Source of the DNA: an uncultured Muribaculaceae bacterium
GTDB taxonomy: Bacteria; Bacteroidota; Bacteroidia; Bacteroidales; Muribaculaceae
Reading direction: 5' to 3'
NCBI GenBank assembly: GCA_910587185.1
Contig: CAJULY010000011.1
Coordinates: 18,625 to 82,624, forward strand
Length of the DNA: 64,000 nt
Shown piece after piece: positions 1-9,466 of the stretch. Numbering within the stretch: the first letter of the stretch is position 1; the number at the start of each line of letters is the position of its first letter. The notes under the pieces are model-generated. The model had not been told where the DNA came from, made no database searches, and worked only from the letters and a program-made list of their open reading frames with translations. Made by a program: the position numbers and the translations under genes.

Positions 1-648
1 TATATTTCGAGACCTCGTCACTTATGCCGTTTCCCTCGTTTCCCATCACTATGATTCCTTCCGCGGTAAGATTCGCCTCATATATATTTTCGCCATCAAG
101 GAATGTGCCATATATCGGAATCCTTATTGCCCGCATTATCTCTGACAGATCACAATAATGCATTTTTACTCGAGAAATCGCGCCCATCGTTGCCTGCACA
201 ACTTTAGGATTCCAGACATCGGCAGTCGAGTGACTGCAAAGGATGTCACTGATTCCAAACCAATCGGCAGTCCGCATGATTGTTCCGAGATTGCCGGGAT
301 CCTGAATTCCGTCCAAAGCCAATGACAATCTGCCGTCAAGCGACTCGAGATTCAGCGTATAGTTCGGAATCTCATATACGGCTATAGCGCTTTGTGGCGT
401 TGTAAGCGAACTCATTCTGGTGAGATCGCGGGAAGAAACATAGCAGACGTGACCATCCGCTTTCTTAATAATATCGGGATGTGATTCAGCCCATTCAAGT
501 GTGGCAAAGAGGCCGAAAAGCTGAAACGATCCTATCGTGTCAGCAATACATTTAGCACCTTCAGCCTTGAACAGCCCATGACTGCGGCGATGTTTACGTT
601 CGTTGAGTGACGAGATGAGTTTCCTCAGGGCATTGGTCAGTTCCATAA
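1..648 (-). CDS. TrmH/SpoU-family RNA 2'-O-methyltransferase (3' end cut by window)
   Basis: Probable SAM-dependent ribose 2'-O-methyltransferase acting on rRNA or tRNA. The frame is open from an ATG at 648 to the left edge, giving about 215 residues without a stop, so the C-terminus lies outside the window. The N-terminal part (residues 1-100) looks like the substrate-binding domain of this family. SpoU motif 1 follows at about residues 117-127 (DPGNLGTIMRTA, with the conserved N and R), and motif 2 at about 200-208 (MGNEGNGIS). The last SpoU motif should lie just beyond the edge. It is divergent from rmlD. The family is certain; the exact target nucleotide (RlmB-like or TrmH-like) cannot be read from this fragment. 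Confidence 0.88.
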
Positions 649-683
649 TCAATGCAAATATAGCAAATGTCAAGGATTTTTAG

Positions 684-691
684 TAATTTTG
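684..691 (+). promoter_or_regulatory. Bacteroidota-type -7 box (TAATTTTG) for rmlD-prfC
   Basis: TAATTTTG matches the Bacteroidota -7 consensus TAnnTTTG and lies 27 bp before the rmlD ATG, in the divergent gap between the methyltransferase and rmlD. No clear TTTG is seen about 20 bp upstream, so only the -7 half is supported. Confidence 0.45.
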
Positions 692-717
692 CGGTCGAAA
701 TATTTTGAATAATATAT

Positions 718-1605
718 ATGAAGATTTTAGTCACAGGCGCCTATGGCCAGTTAGGCAGGGAATTGCACAAAGTCCTGGAAGAAAAACATCCCGGGATAAC
801 GACATATACCGATGCCGACACTCTTGACATTACAGACCGGAAGTCACTATCGACTTTTTTGGAAAGAGGCGACTTCACCCATATAATCAATTGCGCCGCT
901 TTCACTGCTGTTGACAAAGCCGAGAATGATCAGGCGCTCTGCTACAGGATCAACTCGGAGGCCGTGCAGAATATTGCGTCCGTGGCTGCCGATCTCGGGA
1001 CTAAAGTTCTTCACATATCGACCGATTACGTTTTTGACGGAAAATCTTATTGTCCCTATCGTGAAAGCGACAAAGTCAATCCGCTGTCGGTCTATGGCAA
1101 TTCAAAACGGAAAGGCGAAATTCTCCTTCTGTCTATGTATCCCGATGCAATAATCATACGAACGGGATGGCTTTATTCTCCTCACGGAAACAATTTCGTA
1201 AAAACCATGTTGCGCCTCGGAAAAGAGAGAAAAGAAATCGGGGTGGTTTGTGACCAGATAGGCACTCCGACAAGTGCCCGGGATCTTGCAGAAGCCATAA
1301 CAGCCGTATTGTTCTCAAGACAATGGATTCCCGGAATCTATCATTTCTCTAACGAGGGGGCCTGTTCATGGTATGATTTCGCAGGTATGGTATTCCGGCT
1401 CAGTAACAACGACAAATGCCTGTTAAAGCCTTTGCACTCTGACGACTACCCTACCGTCGCCACAAGGCCACATTACAGTGTGCTTGATAAAAGCCTCATA
1501 AAAAAGACCTACAATATAACCATTCCTTTCTGGGTCGATAGTCTTGAAAAATGTCTTGAAAGCTTGAATGCCGAGGTCAAAACAGATGAACAAAAATTAT
1601 CATAA
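718..1605 (+). CDS. rfbD: dTDP-4-dehydrorhamnose reductase (RmlD family)
   Basis: Extended short-chain dehydrogenase that reduces dTDP-4-keto-L-rhamnose to dTDP-L-rhamnose with NAD(P)H, the last step of dTDP-rhamnose synthesis. At 295 residues it has the usual family length. The N-terminus shows the nucleotide-binding glycine motif (VTGAYGQLG, residues 5-13). STDYVFDG lies near residue 101, and the YxxxK catalytic pair is in VYGNSKRKGE near 126-135. No rmlA, rmlB or rmlC is adjacent, so the other rhamnose genes must be elsewhere. The stop overlaps the prfC start by one base (TAATG), which suggests translational coupling. Confidence 0.9.
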   Translation: MKILVTGAYGQLGRELHKVLEEKHPGITTYTDADTLDITDRKSLSTFLERGDFTHIINCAAFTAVDKAENDQALCYRINSEAVQNIASVAADLGTKVLHISTDYVFDGKSYCPYRESDKVNPLSVYGNSKRKGEILLLSMYPDAIIIRTGWLYSPHGNNFVKTMLRLGKERKEIGVVCDQIGTPTSARDLAEAITAVLFSRQWIPGIYHFSNEGACSWYDFAGMVFRLSNNDKCLLKPLHSDDYPTVATRPHYSVLDKSLIKKTYNITIPFWVDSLEKCLESLNAEVKTDEQKLS

Positions 1606-3185
1606 TGTCTAAAATCACAGAAGAAATAAGCCGTAGGCGTACTTTCGCAATCATTTCCCATCCCGACGCCGGCAAAACGACACTTACCGAAAAATTGCTT
1701 CTTTTTGGAGGCGCTATCCACATCGCCGGAGCAGTCAAATCCAATAAAATAAAGAAGACTGCCACAAGCGACTGGATGGAGATAGAAAAGCAGCGCGGCA
1801 TCTCAGTAGCGACATCTGTGATGGGATTCAATTACGGCGATTATAAGATCAATATTCTTGACACGCCAGGTCACCAGGACTTTGCCGAAGACACATACAG
1901 GACATTGACCGCCGTGGATAGTGTCATTATCGTAGTCGATGTTGCCAAAGGAGTCGAACAGCAGACCCGCAAACTGATGGAAGTATGCCGCATGCGGAAT
2001 ACTCCTGTTATAATTTTTGTCAACAAACTTGACCGCGAGGGACGCGACCCCTTCGAAATTCTGGATGAACTCGAATCTGAACTCAAGATAGATGTACGCC
2101 CCCTTAGCTGGCCAATAAACATAGGCGCAAAATTCAAGGGTGTATATAACATCTATGAAGAAACCCTTGACCTTTTCACTCCTGATAAACAAAAGGTTTC
2201 TGAACGAGTGGAAATAGAAGACCTGAATGATCCGCGAATCGACGAGGCGGTGGGAGAAGCGGATGCACGCAAGCTACGCGACGACATCGAACTGATCGAG
2301 GGTGTCTATCCTGACTTTGACGAAAACGCCTATCTGGCCGGACGTCTGGCTCCCGTATTTTTCGGTTCCGCACTGAACACTTTCGGTGTTAAGGAATTGC
2401 TTGACTGTTTCGTCAAAATTGCCCCGTCCCCCAAACCCGTTGTCGCTCAGGAACGACAGGTCGAACCCTCTGAAGATAACTTTTCAGGTTTTGTTTTCAA
2501 GATCCACGCCAACATGGACCCGAACCATCGTTCATGTATCGCCTTCGTCAAAGTCTGCTCCGGCAAATTCGAAAGAAATGCCCCCTACCGCCATATCAGG
2601 TCCGGAAAAATCATGAAATTCGCGGCTCCAACCGCTTTCATGGCCCAGAAAAAGAATATCGTTGACGAAGCCTATCCGGGAGATATCGTCGGTATTCCCG
2701 ATAATGGCAACTTCAAGATCGGCGACACGCTGACCGAAGGGGAAATCCTTCATTATAAAGGATTGCCGAGCTTTTCTCCGGAGATGTTCAAATATATCGA
2801 GAACACCGATCCGATGAAGTCCAAACAACTTGAGAAAGGCATTCAGCAGCTCATGGACGAAGGTGTTGCCCAGCTGTTTGTCAATCAGTTCAACGGACGG
2901 AAAATAATAGGAACAGTCGGACAGCTCCAGTTTGAGGTAATCCAATACCGTCTGCTCCATGAATACGGCGCACAATGCCGATGGGAACCGCTATCGCTCT
3001 ATAAAGCCTGCTGGATTGAAAGCGATGACGCCGAGGCTCTTGAAGCTTTCAAAAAACGCAAACATCAATTCATGGCAATGGATCGTGAAGGACGCGACGT
3101 TTTTTTGGCTGATTCGAATTACGTCCTGCAGATGGCACAAAGCGATTTCCCTAAAATAAAGTTCCATTTCTCCTCAGAATACTAA
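1605..3185 (+). CDS. prfC: Peptide chain release factor 3
   Basis: GTPase of the EF-G-like superfamily that removes RF1 and RF2 from the ribosome after termination. The 526 residues match the family length. The P-loop is HPDAGKTTLTEK near residue 19, the switch-II motif DTPGHQDF near 86, and the G4 motif NKLD near 140. The C-terminal half carries the translation-factor beta-barrel domain and the RF3-specific domain. It overlaps the end of rfbD by one base. A repeat of 15 bp follows its stop. This is an ordinary housekeeping gene and the identification is secure. Confidence 0.96.
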   Translation: MSKITEEISRRRTFAIISHPDAGKTTLTEKLLLFGGAIHIAGAVKSNKIKKTATSDWMEIEKQRGISVATSVMGFNYGDYKINILDTPGHQDFAEDTYRTLTAVDSVIIVVDVAKGVEQQTRKLMEVCRMRNTPVIIFVNKLDREGRDPFEILDELESELKIDVRPLSWPINIGAKFKGVYNIYEETLDLFTPDKQKVSERVEIEDLNDPRIDEAVGEADARKLRDDIELIEGVYPDFDENAYLAGRLAPVFFGSALNTFGVKELLDCFVKIAPSPKPVVAQERQVEPSEDNFSGFVFKIHANMDPNHRSCIAFVKVCSGKFERNAPYRHIRSGKIMKFAAPTAFMAQKKNIVDEAYPGDIVGIPDNGNFKIGDTLTEGEILHYKGLPSFSPEMFKYIENTDPMKSKQLEKGIQQLMDEGVAQLFVNQFNGRKIIGTVGQLQFEVIQYRLLHEYGAQCRWEPLSLYKACWIESDDAEALEAFKKRKHQFMAMDREGRDVFLADSNYVLQMAQSDFPKIKFHFSSEY

Positions 3186-3215
3186 TTATTAAGACCCGTT
3201 TTATTAAGACCCGTT
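3186..3215 (+). repeat. Perfect tandem duplication of a 15-mer between prfC and lysC
   Basis: The 15-mer TTATTAAGACCCGTT occurs twice head to tail (3186-3200 and 3201-3215), immediately after the prfC stop. A related TTAGACCCGTTTTT is found near 18351 downstream of an unrelated region. It does not form a convincing hairpin. Function unknown. Confidence 0.7.
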
Positions 3216-3243
3216 TCTAACCAGTCTTATAAAGTTTTACTGG

Positions 3244-4626
3244 ATGAAAGTATTGAAATTTGGCGGCACTTCTGTAGGAACTGTTGAAAGCCTGCGAAAT
3301 GTCAAACAGATAGTTGAATCCATCGATGGACGAGTCGTTGTCGTAGTTTCGGCTCTTGGTGGCCTGACCGACAGACTCATATCCACAGCCCACATGGCGG
3401 AAAAAGCCGACCAGTCCTACACGTCTGAACTGCTGGCAATGAAATCACGCCATTACGATATCGTTAACACTCTCGTTCCTGAAAACGAACGTGAAGACCT
3501 GAAATCTTCATTGGATGAACTCTTCGGCAGACTGGAGAATGTTTATAAAGGCATATCGCTTCTTGAAGAGCTCTCGCCGCGTTCACTTGATAAGGTTGTC
3601 AGCTTCGGCGAAATGCTTTCAAGCCGCATAATAGCACGCATAATTGACAATGCTACGTTATTCGATTCAACAGAATTCATCAAGACCGTAAATCGTTTTG
3701 GACGCCATCTTCTTGACAGCGACCGCAGTAATCGCCTTATCAGCCATACTTTCGGAAACTGCGATTTCAAAGTAGCTGTCGTTCCGGGATTCATTGCATC
3801 AGACAGTGACGGTATAACGACGAATCTCGGTCGAGGAGGCAGCGATTATACTGCCGCCATTCTCGCGGCGAACCTTGGCGCGGATGTTCTCGAAATATGG
3901 ACGGATGTGGACGGGTTCATGACCGCCGATCCCCGAATTGTTTCGGGGACCAAGGTTATACCTGATCTTTCCTTCACCGAGGCGATGGAGCTTTGCAATT
4001 TCGGCGCCAAAGTAATATATCCTCCCACCATATATCCGGTATTCCACAAAAATATACCCATATATATAAAAAACACCTTCAACCCGTCGGCCCGGGGTAC
4101 CTGTATATATGATATAAAAGACCGGAAATCACAAGATAATGCTATAAAAGGGGTTTCTTCAATCAATGACTCATGCCTTCTGACGGTAAAAAACGACAGA
4201 AAGATAAAAAATCTGGCAAGCAGACTGCTGAATAACCTTACCCGAAACGGCATAAGTGTTCTTCTCGTTTCCCATGCCAACACTCCGGATTCCATAACAT
4301 TCTCTCTGCCCCAATCTGATATTGAACGCGCAATGGAAGCTTTATCCAAGGAATTCGAGGCAGAACTGGAGACCGGCGAGTTTCATTCGCCTGTTGTCGA
4401 GATGAATCTTGCCACAATTGCCGTTGTCGCTGACAACATGAAATCTTTCGCCGGATTGACAGACAGGCTCCATCGGTTGCTGAATGAGAATAAGATAGAT
4501 GTCCTCGCCTACTCCCAGGGACAGCCGGAAACAAGTGTCGCGTTTGTAGTACCCATGGACAAACGCACTCTCTCTTTGCAGACTATTCATGACGAGATAT
4601 TTGCCATGATCCCTACTGTTGTCTGA
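3244..4626 (+). CDS. lysC: Aspartate kinase (monofunctional)
   Basis: Phosphorylates L-aspartate, the first step toward lysine, threonine and methionine. The N-terminal amino-acid-kinase domain opens with KFGGTSVG (residues 4-11), followed by VSALGGLTDRL. The C-terminal part from about residue 300 has the layout of paired ACT regulatory domains, so feedback control by lysine or threonine is expected from the family. At 460 residues it lacks a homoserine dehydrogenase domain. It lies just upstream of thrC but is separated from it by a likely terminator and an independent thrC promoter, so the two are neighbours in pathway but probably separate transcripts. Confidence 0.94.
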   Translation: MKVLKFGGTSVGTVESLRNVKQIVESIDGRVVVVVSALGGLTDRLISTAHMAEKADQSYTSELLAMKSRHYDIVNTLVPENEREDLKSSLDELFGRLENVYKGISLLEELSPRSLDKVVSFGEMLSSRIIARIIDNATLFDSTEFIKTVNRFGRHLLDSDRSNRLISHTFGNCDFKVAVVPGFIASDSDGITTNLGRGGSDYTAAILAANLGADVLEIWTDVDGFMTADPRIVSGTKVIPDLSFTEAMELCNFGAKVIYPPTIYPVFHKNIPIYIKNTFNPSARGTCIYDIKDRKSQDNAIKGVSSINDSCLLTVKNDRKIKNLASRLLNNLTRNGISVLLVSHANTPDSITFSLPQSDIERAMEALSKEFEAELETGEFHSPVVEMNLATIAVVADNMKSFAGLTDRLHRLLNENKIDVLAYSQGQPETSVAFVVPMDKRTLSLQTIHDEIFAMIPTVV

Positions 4627-4632
4627 TCTTTC

Positions 4633-4669
4633 GGAGAAAATGTCTTAAATTTCTCCATTAAGTTTTTTT
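4633..4669 (+). terminator. Probable intrinsic terminator after lysC
   Basis: A 7-bp stem GGAGAAA (4633-4639) pairs with TTTCTCC (4650-4656), followed after ATTAAG by a run of seven T. The T-run starts six bases after the stem, which weakens it slightly. It separates lysC from the thrC promoter. Confidence 0.6.
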
Positions 4670-4680
4670 CAGCAGTTTCA

Positions 4681-4712
4681 TTTGTATTTCATTCGATTAT
4701 ATTTTATCTTTG
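4681..4712 (+). promoter_or_regulatory. Complete Bacteroidota promoter for thrC
   Basis: TTTG at 4681-4684 and TATCTTTG at 4705-4712 are separated by exactly 20 bp, matching the Bacteroidota sigma-factor consensus (TTTG, 19-21 bp, TAnnTTTG). The expected transcript start near 4719 leaves a leader of about 17 nt before the thrC ATG. Confidence 0.8.
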
Positions 4713-4735
4713 CTATCGGTAATCCTTGAATCGAT

Positions 4736-6019
4736 ATGCGTTATTTTAGTACAAACGGCTCAGATAATTACGTCGATTTATATGAAGCTGTCCTGAAAAG
4801 TTTTGCTCCGGATGGAGGCGTGTATATGCCGCTATCTGTTCCTGTCATTCCGCGGGCCTTGTTCAACAACATAGATGCTATGTCCATGACAGATATAGCA
4901 TATATAGTGGCCTCTACTCTTTTCGGATCAGATATTGAACCGGCCATTCTGAACAATATAGTCAAAGAGACCCTGACATTCGACATACCTCTCATTCGTC
5001 TTTCCGAACGAACCTACGCTTTGGAATTGTTTCACGGCCCCTCACACACATTTAAAGATATCGGGGCACGGTTCATGGCACGAATAATATATCATCTTGG
5101 CGGCTCGAGACTCAAGAAGAAAGGTCCATTGAATATTCTTGTAGCTACTCAGGGCGATACAGGTTATGCCGTAGCCGACGCTTTTGGCGAAATGCCCGGA
5201 GTGAAAGTGTTCATATTCCATCCTGGAGACCGAAAGCTACGTGTTCCGGAACATGCGCCTGCCAAAGTCGCGTCTAACGTAATCTCGGTGGAAGTCCGGG
5301 GGACATTGGATGACTGTCAGGAACTCGTGCGCAGAGCATACGAGGACGAAGATCTCAACCGGCGGTTCAACCTGACTTCAGCCAACAGCATAAATATCGC
5401 ACGACTTCTGCCGCAAACATTCTTCTATTTCTATGCCTACGCACGTTTGCGCGCATTAGGAGAACATTCAGACAAGATTGTGATCGCGATGCCTTGCGGA
5501 AATCTCGGCAACCTCACTGCAGCATTGTTTGCCAAACAGATGGGTCTCCCCGTCAGCCGTATCCTCGCCGCAGGACGCGGACATGAACGCCTGTGGGGTG
5601 AGATGCTGGGAGGCATATTGTCAGTCAATCACTTCAATCAACGCGCTCTCAGCACCAATCTGTCGCGAATCAACTGCCTGATGGAAAGAAATCCCGAATT
5701 GGGGTCCATTGTCGATTGCAAGACCTTCAGCATTGATGATATATCCGAGCAGATATCCCTGATGTACGCTTCCTGCAATTACCTCATGGACCGAAACACG
5801 GCCATGGCATCCAGAGCTCTGATGGAAAACAAGAAAACGGATGAAACCGGAGTCTTTCTCGCTACCGCTCACCCCGAAATGTACGCCAACAGACTTAAAG
5901 AGATCATAGGCATAGATTTCACTCCCGAGAAAACAAATCACAGATATATGCGTGATAAAAACACCCCGCTCTCTCCTACGCTGCCGGCGATAAAACATTT
6001 TTTACTCGAAAATATATAA
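4736..6019 (+). CDS. thrC: Threonine synthase
   Basis: PLP-dependent enzyme converting O-phosphohomoserine to threonine and phosphate. The N-terminus has the synthase signature (residues 1-20, MRYFSTNG start). The PLP-lysine motif is HGPSHTFKDIGARF near residues 100-113. A glycine-rich phosphate-binding stretch, ATQGDTGYAVADAF, follows near 140. At 427 residues it is of normal length. It has its own promoter and lies next to lysC of the same pathway. The small conserved gene at 6049 follows after 29 bp and may be cotranscribed. Confidence 0.95.
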   Translation: MRYFSTNGSDNYVDLYEAVLKSFAPDGGVYMPLSVPVIPRALFNNIDAMSMTDIAYIVASTLFGSDIEPAILNNIVKETLTFDIPLIRLSERTYALELFHGPSHTFKDIGARFMARIIYHLGGSRLKKKGPLNILVATQGDTGYAVADAFGEMPGVKVFIFHPGDRKLRVPEHAPAKVASNVISVEVRGTLDDCQELVRRAYEDEDLNRRFNLTSANSINIARLLPQTFFYFYAYARLRALGEHSDKIVIAMPCGNLGNLTAALFAKQMGLPVSRILAAGRGHERLWGEMLGGILSVNHFNQRALSTNLSRINCLMERNPELGSIVDCKTFSIDDISEQISLMYASCNYLMDRNTAMASRALMENKKTDETGVFLATAHPEMYANRLKEIIGIDFTPEKTNHRYMRDKNTPLSPTLPAIKHFLLENI

Positions 6020-6048
6020 TAATAACTCATAATCGAAACTATATTATT

Positions 6049-6411
6049 ATGGCAAACAAACGTGACATAAAGAAACAGATCCACGCTATCTGCGGAGAAC
6101 TCGCTTTAAACTGTATCGTTACCCGCGACTGCGTCAAAGGCATAGATCAATCCAAAATGGATGATGTGATTGTCAAGATCGCACGCCTCCAGAGCCATGC
6201 TCTCCAGAACCTCACCTTCAACTTCGACAAAGTGCGCGCGGACTTCCCGGGAAAAGCGGAGTACAACAAGGCTTCCCATAAATATTTTAAGGCAGCCTAC
6301 AAATCTTTCACCTCGGAATTTAACAAATCCATTCAGGAGATTGTTAACGATATAAATGCTCTGCTTCCTCCTGCTCAGAAAGAGCTGAACAAAGAAGCTG
6401 CTAAAAAATAA
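6049..6411 (+). CDS. Conserved small helical protein of unknown function
   Basis: A 120-residue, lysine-rich protein with no signal peptide, membrane segment or recognised motif; predicted to be mostly helical and soluble. It is 29 bp downstream of thrC and 1 bp before the acyltransferase gene, so it is probably in the same transcript as its neighbours. The composition and length agree with a conserved Bacteroidales hypothetical gene rather than a chance frame. I do not recognise a function. Confidence 0.75.
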   Translation: MANKRDIKKQIHAICGELALNCIVTRDCVKGIDQSKMDDVIVKIARLQSHALQNLTFNFDKVRADFPGKAEYNKASHKYFKAAYKSFTSEFNKSIQEIVNDINALLPPAQKELNKEAAKK

Positions 6412-6412
6412 T

Positions 6413-6964
6413 ATGAATCTAAGCAAACTCATTTTAAGGATAGCCGGTTGGAAGGTTAAGATAACAGTCCCCGACTATCCTAAATGTATCATCTGTGTCG
6501 CGCCTCACACAAGCAACTGGGATTTTATTTTAGGGAAGCTGGCCTATGCGTCTGTCGGCAGAAAAGCCGGCTTTCTCATGAAATCGTCATGGTTTGTTTT
6601 TCCTCTCGGCATAATCTTTAAAGCGATAGGAGGTGTACCGGTATTCAGGGACAAAAAAGCCCGGAAAGGGCCATCTCTTGTCGAGCAACTTGTGGAAAAG
6701 ATGAATTCGTCACAAAGGCTCTCTCTTGCCATTACACCGGAGGGAACCCGCAAACGCACGACCAAATGGCATACCGGCTTCCTGCGAATAGCTTATGAGG
6801 CCCATATCCCTGTTGTTTTGGGAGCATTGGATTTCAAGAATAAGGAAATTACCATCACCCGTGAATTTACCCCGACCGGAAATATCGAAGAGGATATGGC
6901 CGCTGTAAAAAACTATTATAAAAACTTTTCCGGCAAACATCCGGAAAATTTCACCGCCGAATAA
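6413..6964 (+). CDS. PlsC-like acyltransferase (glycerolphosphate acyltransferase family)
   Basis: Membrane-associated acyltransferase, probably transferring a fatty acyl chain to a lysophospholipid or related acceptor. The catalytic HX4D motif is H32-TSNW-D37. The substrate-binding PEGTR block follows (TPEGTRKRTTKW, about residues 102-113). At 183 residues it is shorter than classical PlsC and resembles the compact 1-acyl-glycerol-3-phosphate acyltransferase-like proteins. It starts 1 bp after the preceding gene's stop and directly abuts the nitrilase gene, so these are an operon. The exact acceptor is unknown. Confidence 0.82.
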   Translation: MNLSKLILRIAGWKVKITVPDYPKCIICVAPHTSNWDFILGKLAYASVGRKAGFLMKSSWFVFPLGIIFKAIGGVPVFRDKKARKGPSLVEQLVEKMNSSQRLSLAITPEGTRKRTTKWHTGFLRIAYEAHIPVVLGALDFKNKEITITREFTPTGNIEEDMAAVKNYYKNFSGKHPENFTAE

Positions 6965-7756
6965 ATGCCGACAAAAAATATAAATGCCGTCCTGCTCCCA
7001 CTGGACATCAGGCTGGGCGACAAAAGACATAATCTGACGATTGCCCGTGAAAGAATTGCTGCTCTTCCGCAGGATACCGATCTTGTCATATTGCCGGAGC
7101 TTTTCAACGTAGGATTCGGGAATTTTGAAAACGGACTGCTGCCTTTGTCCGAAACAGCAGAAGGTCTGACTATAAAGACGATGTGTGAAATCTCCGAAGA
7201 GTTCGATATTTCTGTTATCGGAGGTTTTGTGCGCCGTGAAGGGGATTTTTTCTTTAACAGCGCATTCGTCATCAGTGAAGGAAAACTCCAGTCTATATAC
7301 GATAAGCGTCACCTGTTCGCAGGGCCCGAACAGAAACTGTTCCGACGCGGCGAAAAGCTTTCGCCGATCGTAAATATAAAAGGATGGAACATACGGATAG
7401 CAATATGTTACGATCTGCGTTTCCCGGTTTGGAACAGGTCTAAAAATCTGGATTACGATGCGGTTGTGTTCATCGCCAACTGGGTCCATGCAAGACATTA
7501 CGCATGGCGTCAGTTGATCATAGCGCGGGCAGTTGAGAATCAAGCCTATGTTCTTGCCTGCAATCGTGAAGGCCGCGATATTTACGGTGAATATATGCGC
7601 GGTGATTCTCTGATTGTGAATGCAATGGGTTATTCTGTCGGAATCGAGCACCCCGATGGTAGTATTTCGGCAACTCTCGACTGTAAAATGCTTGAGTCTG
7701 ACCGACAGCATCTACAGCCATGGAGAATGGCCGATGATTTTACTATACACTTGTAA
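6965..7756 (+). CDS. Nitrilase-superfamily amidohydrolase (omega-amidase-like)
   Basis: Carbon-nitrogen hydrolase with the full Glu-Lys-Cys triad: E45 in ILPELF, K114 in YDKRHLF, C148 in ICYDLRFP. Length (263 residues) and the DKRHLF context fit the YafV/omega-amidase branch, which hydrolyses 2-oxoglutaramate and 2-oxosuccinamate, cleaning up products of glutamine transaminases. The gene starts directly after the acyltransferase stop and ends convergently with coaE, 10 bp away. Substrate assignment is by family resemblance only. Confidence 0.85.
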   Translation: MPTKNINAVLLPLDIRLGDKRHNLTIARERIAALPQDTDLVILPELFNVGFGNFENGLLPLSETAEGLTIKTMCEISEEFDISVIGGFVRREGDFFFNSAFVISEGKLQSIYDKRHLFAGPEQKLFRRGEKLSPIVNIKGWNIRIAICYDLRFPVWNRSKNLDYDAVVFIANWVHARHYAWRQLIIARAVENQAYVLACNREGRDIYGEYMRGDSLIVNAMGYSVGIEHPDGSISATLDCKMLESDRQHLQPWRMADDFTIHL

Positions 7757-7766
7757 TCCTGCGCGC

Positions 7767-8357
7767 TCACACTTGCGGGCTCTCCTTCAAAAGTGCTTCT
7801 ATCTGTGGCAGCAAAGCGGATAGACCATCGTTCACTATGACGTTTACGTTCATTTTTCCAAGCATATCCAGTTCTTTGCTCTGTGCTTCCATTCTCTTGA
7901 GAATTTCGAATTCCGACAAATGAGGATTCCGGCTTCTCACCCTCGATATGCGAAGTTTTTCAGGAGCTGAAACAATCCAGATTTCGTTCACCTCTTTGTC
8001 AAGACCGCTTGTGCAAAGGATAGCCGTCTCAACAAACGATATTGCCTTGCCTTCCCTCCACTTCCGGAAATCCTTCACTACCTGCCCATGGACAAGAGTA
8101 TTTAGTTTTTCCAGAGAAACCTGATCATTGAAAACATGTGATCCAAGCACCCGGCGGTCTATGTGATCGCATTTAACTGCCTGAGGACAAATCTCGTTTT
8201 TTATAGAGTTTATGATTTCAATGTCAGAGTCCATCATTTCTTTTGCCCTGACATCACAGTCGTAAACGCTGAACCCCATAGCTTTAAGTATAGCCTGGAC
8301 TACGCTTTTACCCGATCCGATTCCGCCAGCTATCGCTATGACTCTTGCGTCCGTCAT
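7767..8357 (-). CDS. coaE: Dephospho-CoA kinase
   Basis: Phosphorylates the ribose 3'-OH of dephospho-CoA, the last step of coenzyme A synthesis. The P-loop GGIGSGKS is at residues 11-18. The family motif with YDCDVRAKEMM near 33-43 and the late SRVRSRNPHLS segment (lid region) are visible. 196 residues is standard. Its start overlaps the ybbR-like stop by 4 bp (ATGA). It is the last gene of the minus-strand run from nusB. Confidence 0.94.
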   Translation of the reverse strand: MTDARVIAIAGGIGSGKSVVQAILKAMGFSVYDCDVRAKEMMDSDIEIINSIKNEICPQAVKCDHIDRRVLGSHVFNDQVSLEKLNTLVHGQVVKDFRKWREGKAISFVETAILCTSGLDKEVNEIWIVSAPEKLRISRVRSRNPHLSEFEILKRMEAQSKELDMLGKMNVNVIVNDGLSALLPQIEALLKESPQV

Positions 8358-9391
8358 TTATTCTCGTTGTTGTTTTCAGTTCCGGAATCCTGAGATGAAA
8401 GACCGGTCTCTATTATGTATTCGACACTGTCGGGCTTAAAACTGAAGTTTCTCAATGCCCCCGGAATAGAAGAAGTCTGCACTTTCACTTTCTGAGTCTG
8501 ACGGTTGATGGACGAGAAATCCACAAACAGTTTAACATTTGACTCCGTATTATAAGTACTCATCGGCAAGAGATAGGACACTTCCGCCGTTGAAGGGAAA
8601 GTTACAAGCCTTACGTTATCCGGTACATTGACGACCTCAATAGGCACAGTACGTTTCTTCGATATCAGCGGTTCGATAGGAACCGTTATTTTTACCTGAT
8701 CCGGAATTATTCTTATACCCTCTATCGGACGGATCTTGACCGTGAAAACAGTGGTATCTTTGAGCCCGGTCTTGACTATAGGGTATGTCGAGACTGAGGT
8801 CAGCGTTCTCGGAATATCATTGGCGGAATAAAGCATGACGGAATCCACGTCGGCTGTTATCGGACCGGAAACCACATACAGCAAACGCGGCTGGATGTCA
8901 CAATCGAAATCGAGTTTAACTTTTCTGCCTATATTGGAAGTATAAGCGGCCTTTACCGACTCCGGACGAAGATTGATGATCTTCACTCCTTGTCCAAAAT
9001 AATCCCTGAACAGGCCTTCGAGTTTCTGTCTCGGGATAAGAAAGTTTCCTCCCGTAGTATAATCGTTGAACTTTACACGTAAGGGCCTGACGTCATGCCA
9101 CAGAAATTTAAGGAATTGCACGCCCTTGCCCTGCACCGCAAGATTGAAGCTTGACGGAATCGGTTCGACGATAACAATACTGTCAGGAATCTGCTCTATC
9201 TCAAGAGGGACATCGAAATCGCGTTCAACCTCCTCATAGAGTGAAAGGAAAAGCCAGAAAACAGAAGCTATGCCGAGACATACTACGAAAATTATCAGGT
9301 CACTCCCTTTCGTTGAACGGGCAAAGCGTTTGAATGAATTCCCATGTAACTTTTCTTGAACGCCTTTCGGTTTCTCGTTTTCTGCACTCAT
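8354..9391 (-). CDS. YbbR-domain protein, membrane anchored
   Basis: Single-pass membrane protein with one N-terminal transmembrane helix (IIFVVCLGIASVFWLF, about residues 34-49), followed by an extracytoplasmic region of YbbR-like beta repeats. In Firmicutes the relative CdaR regulates a diadenylate cyclase; no cyclase is adjacent here, so that role is not implied. I chose the ATG at 9391 (345 residues), because the upstream in-frame ATG at 9424 adds 11 hydrophobic residues before an otherwise typical cytoplasmic N-terminus. It lies between yajC and coaE, an arrangement common in Bacteroidales. Confidence 0.82.
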   Translation of the reverse strand: MSAENEKPKGVQEKLHGNSFKRFARSTKGSDLIIFVVCLGIASVFWLFLSLYEEVERDFDVPLEIEQIPDSIVIVEPIPSSFNLAVQGKGVQFLKFLWHDVRPLRVKFNDYTTGGNFLIPRQKLEGLFRDYFGQGVKIINLRPESVKAAYTSNIGRKVKLDFDCDIQPRLLYVVSGPITADVDSVMLYSANDIPRTLTSVSTYPIVKTGLKDTTVFTVKIRPIEGIRIIPDQVKITVPIEPLISKKRTVPIEVVNVPDNVRLVTFPSTAEVSYLLPMSTYNTESNVKLFVDFSSINRQTQKVKVQTSSIPGALRNFSFKPDSVEYIIETGLSSQDSGTENNNENK

Positions 9392-9466
9392 TATATTTCC
9401 GATTAAAAATAAATGCCGCGACAATAAAAGCCGCGGCTCATTTGTCCATTATTAAACGAAATCGGT

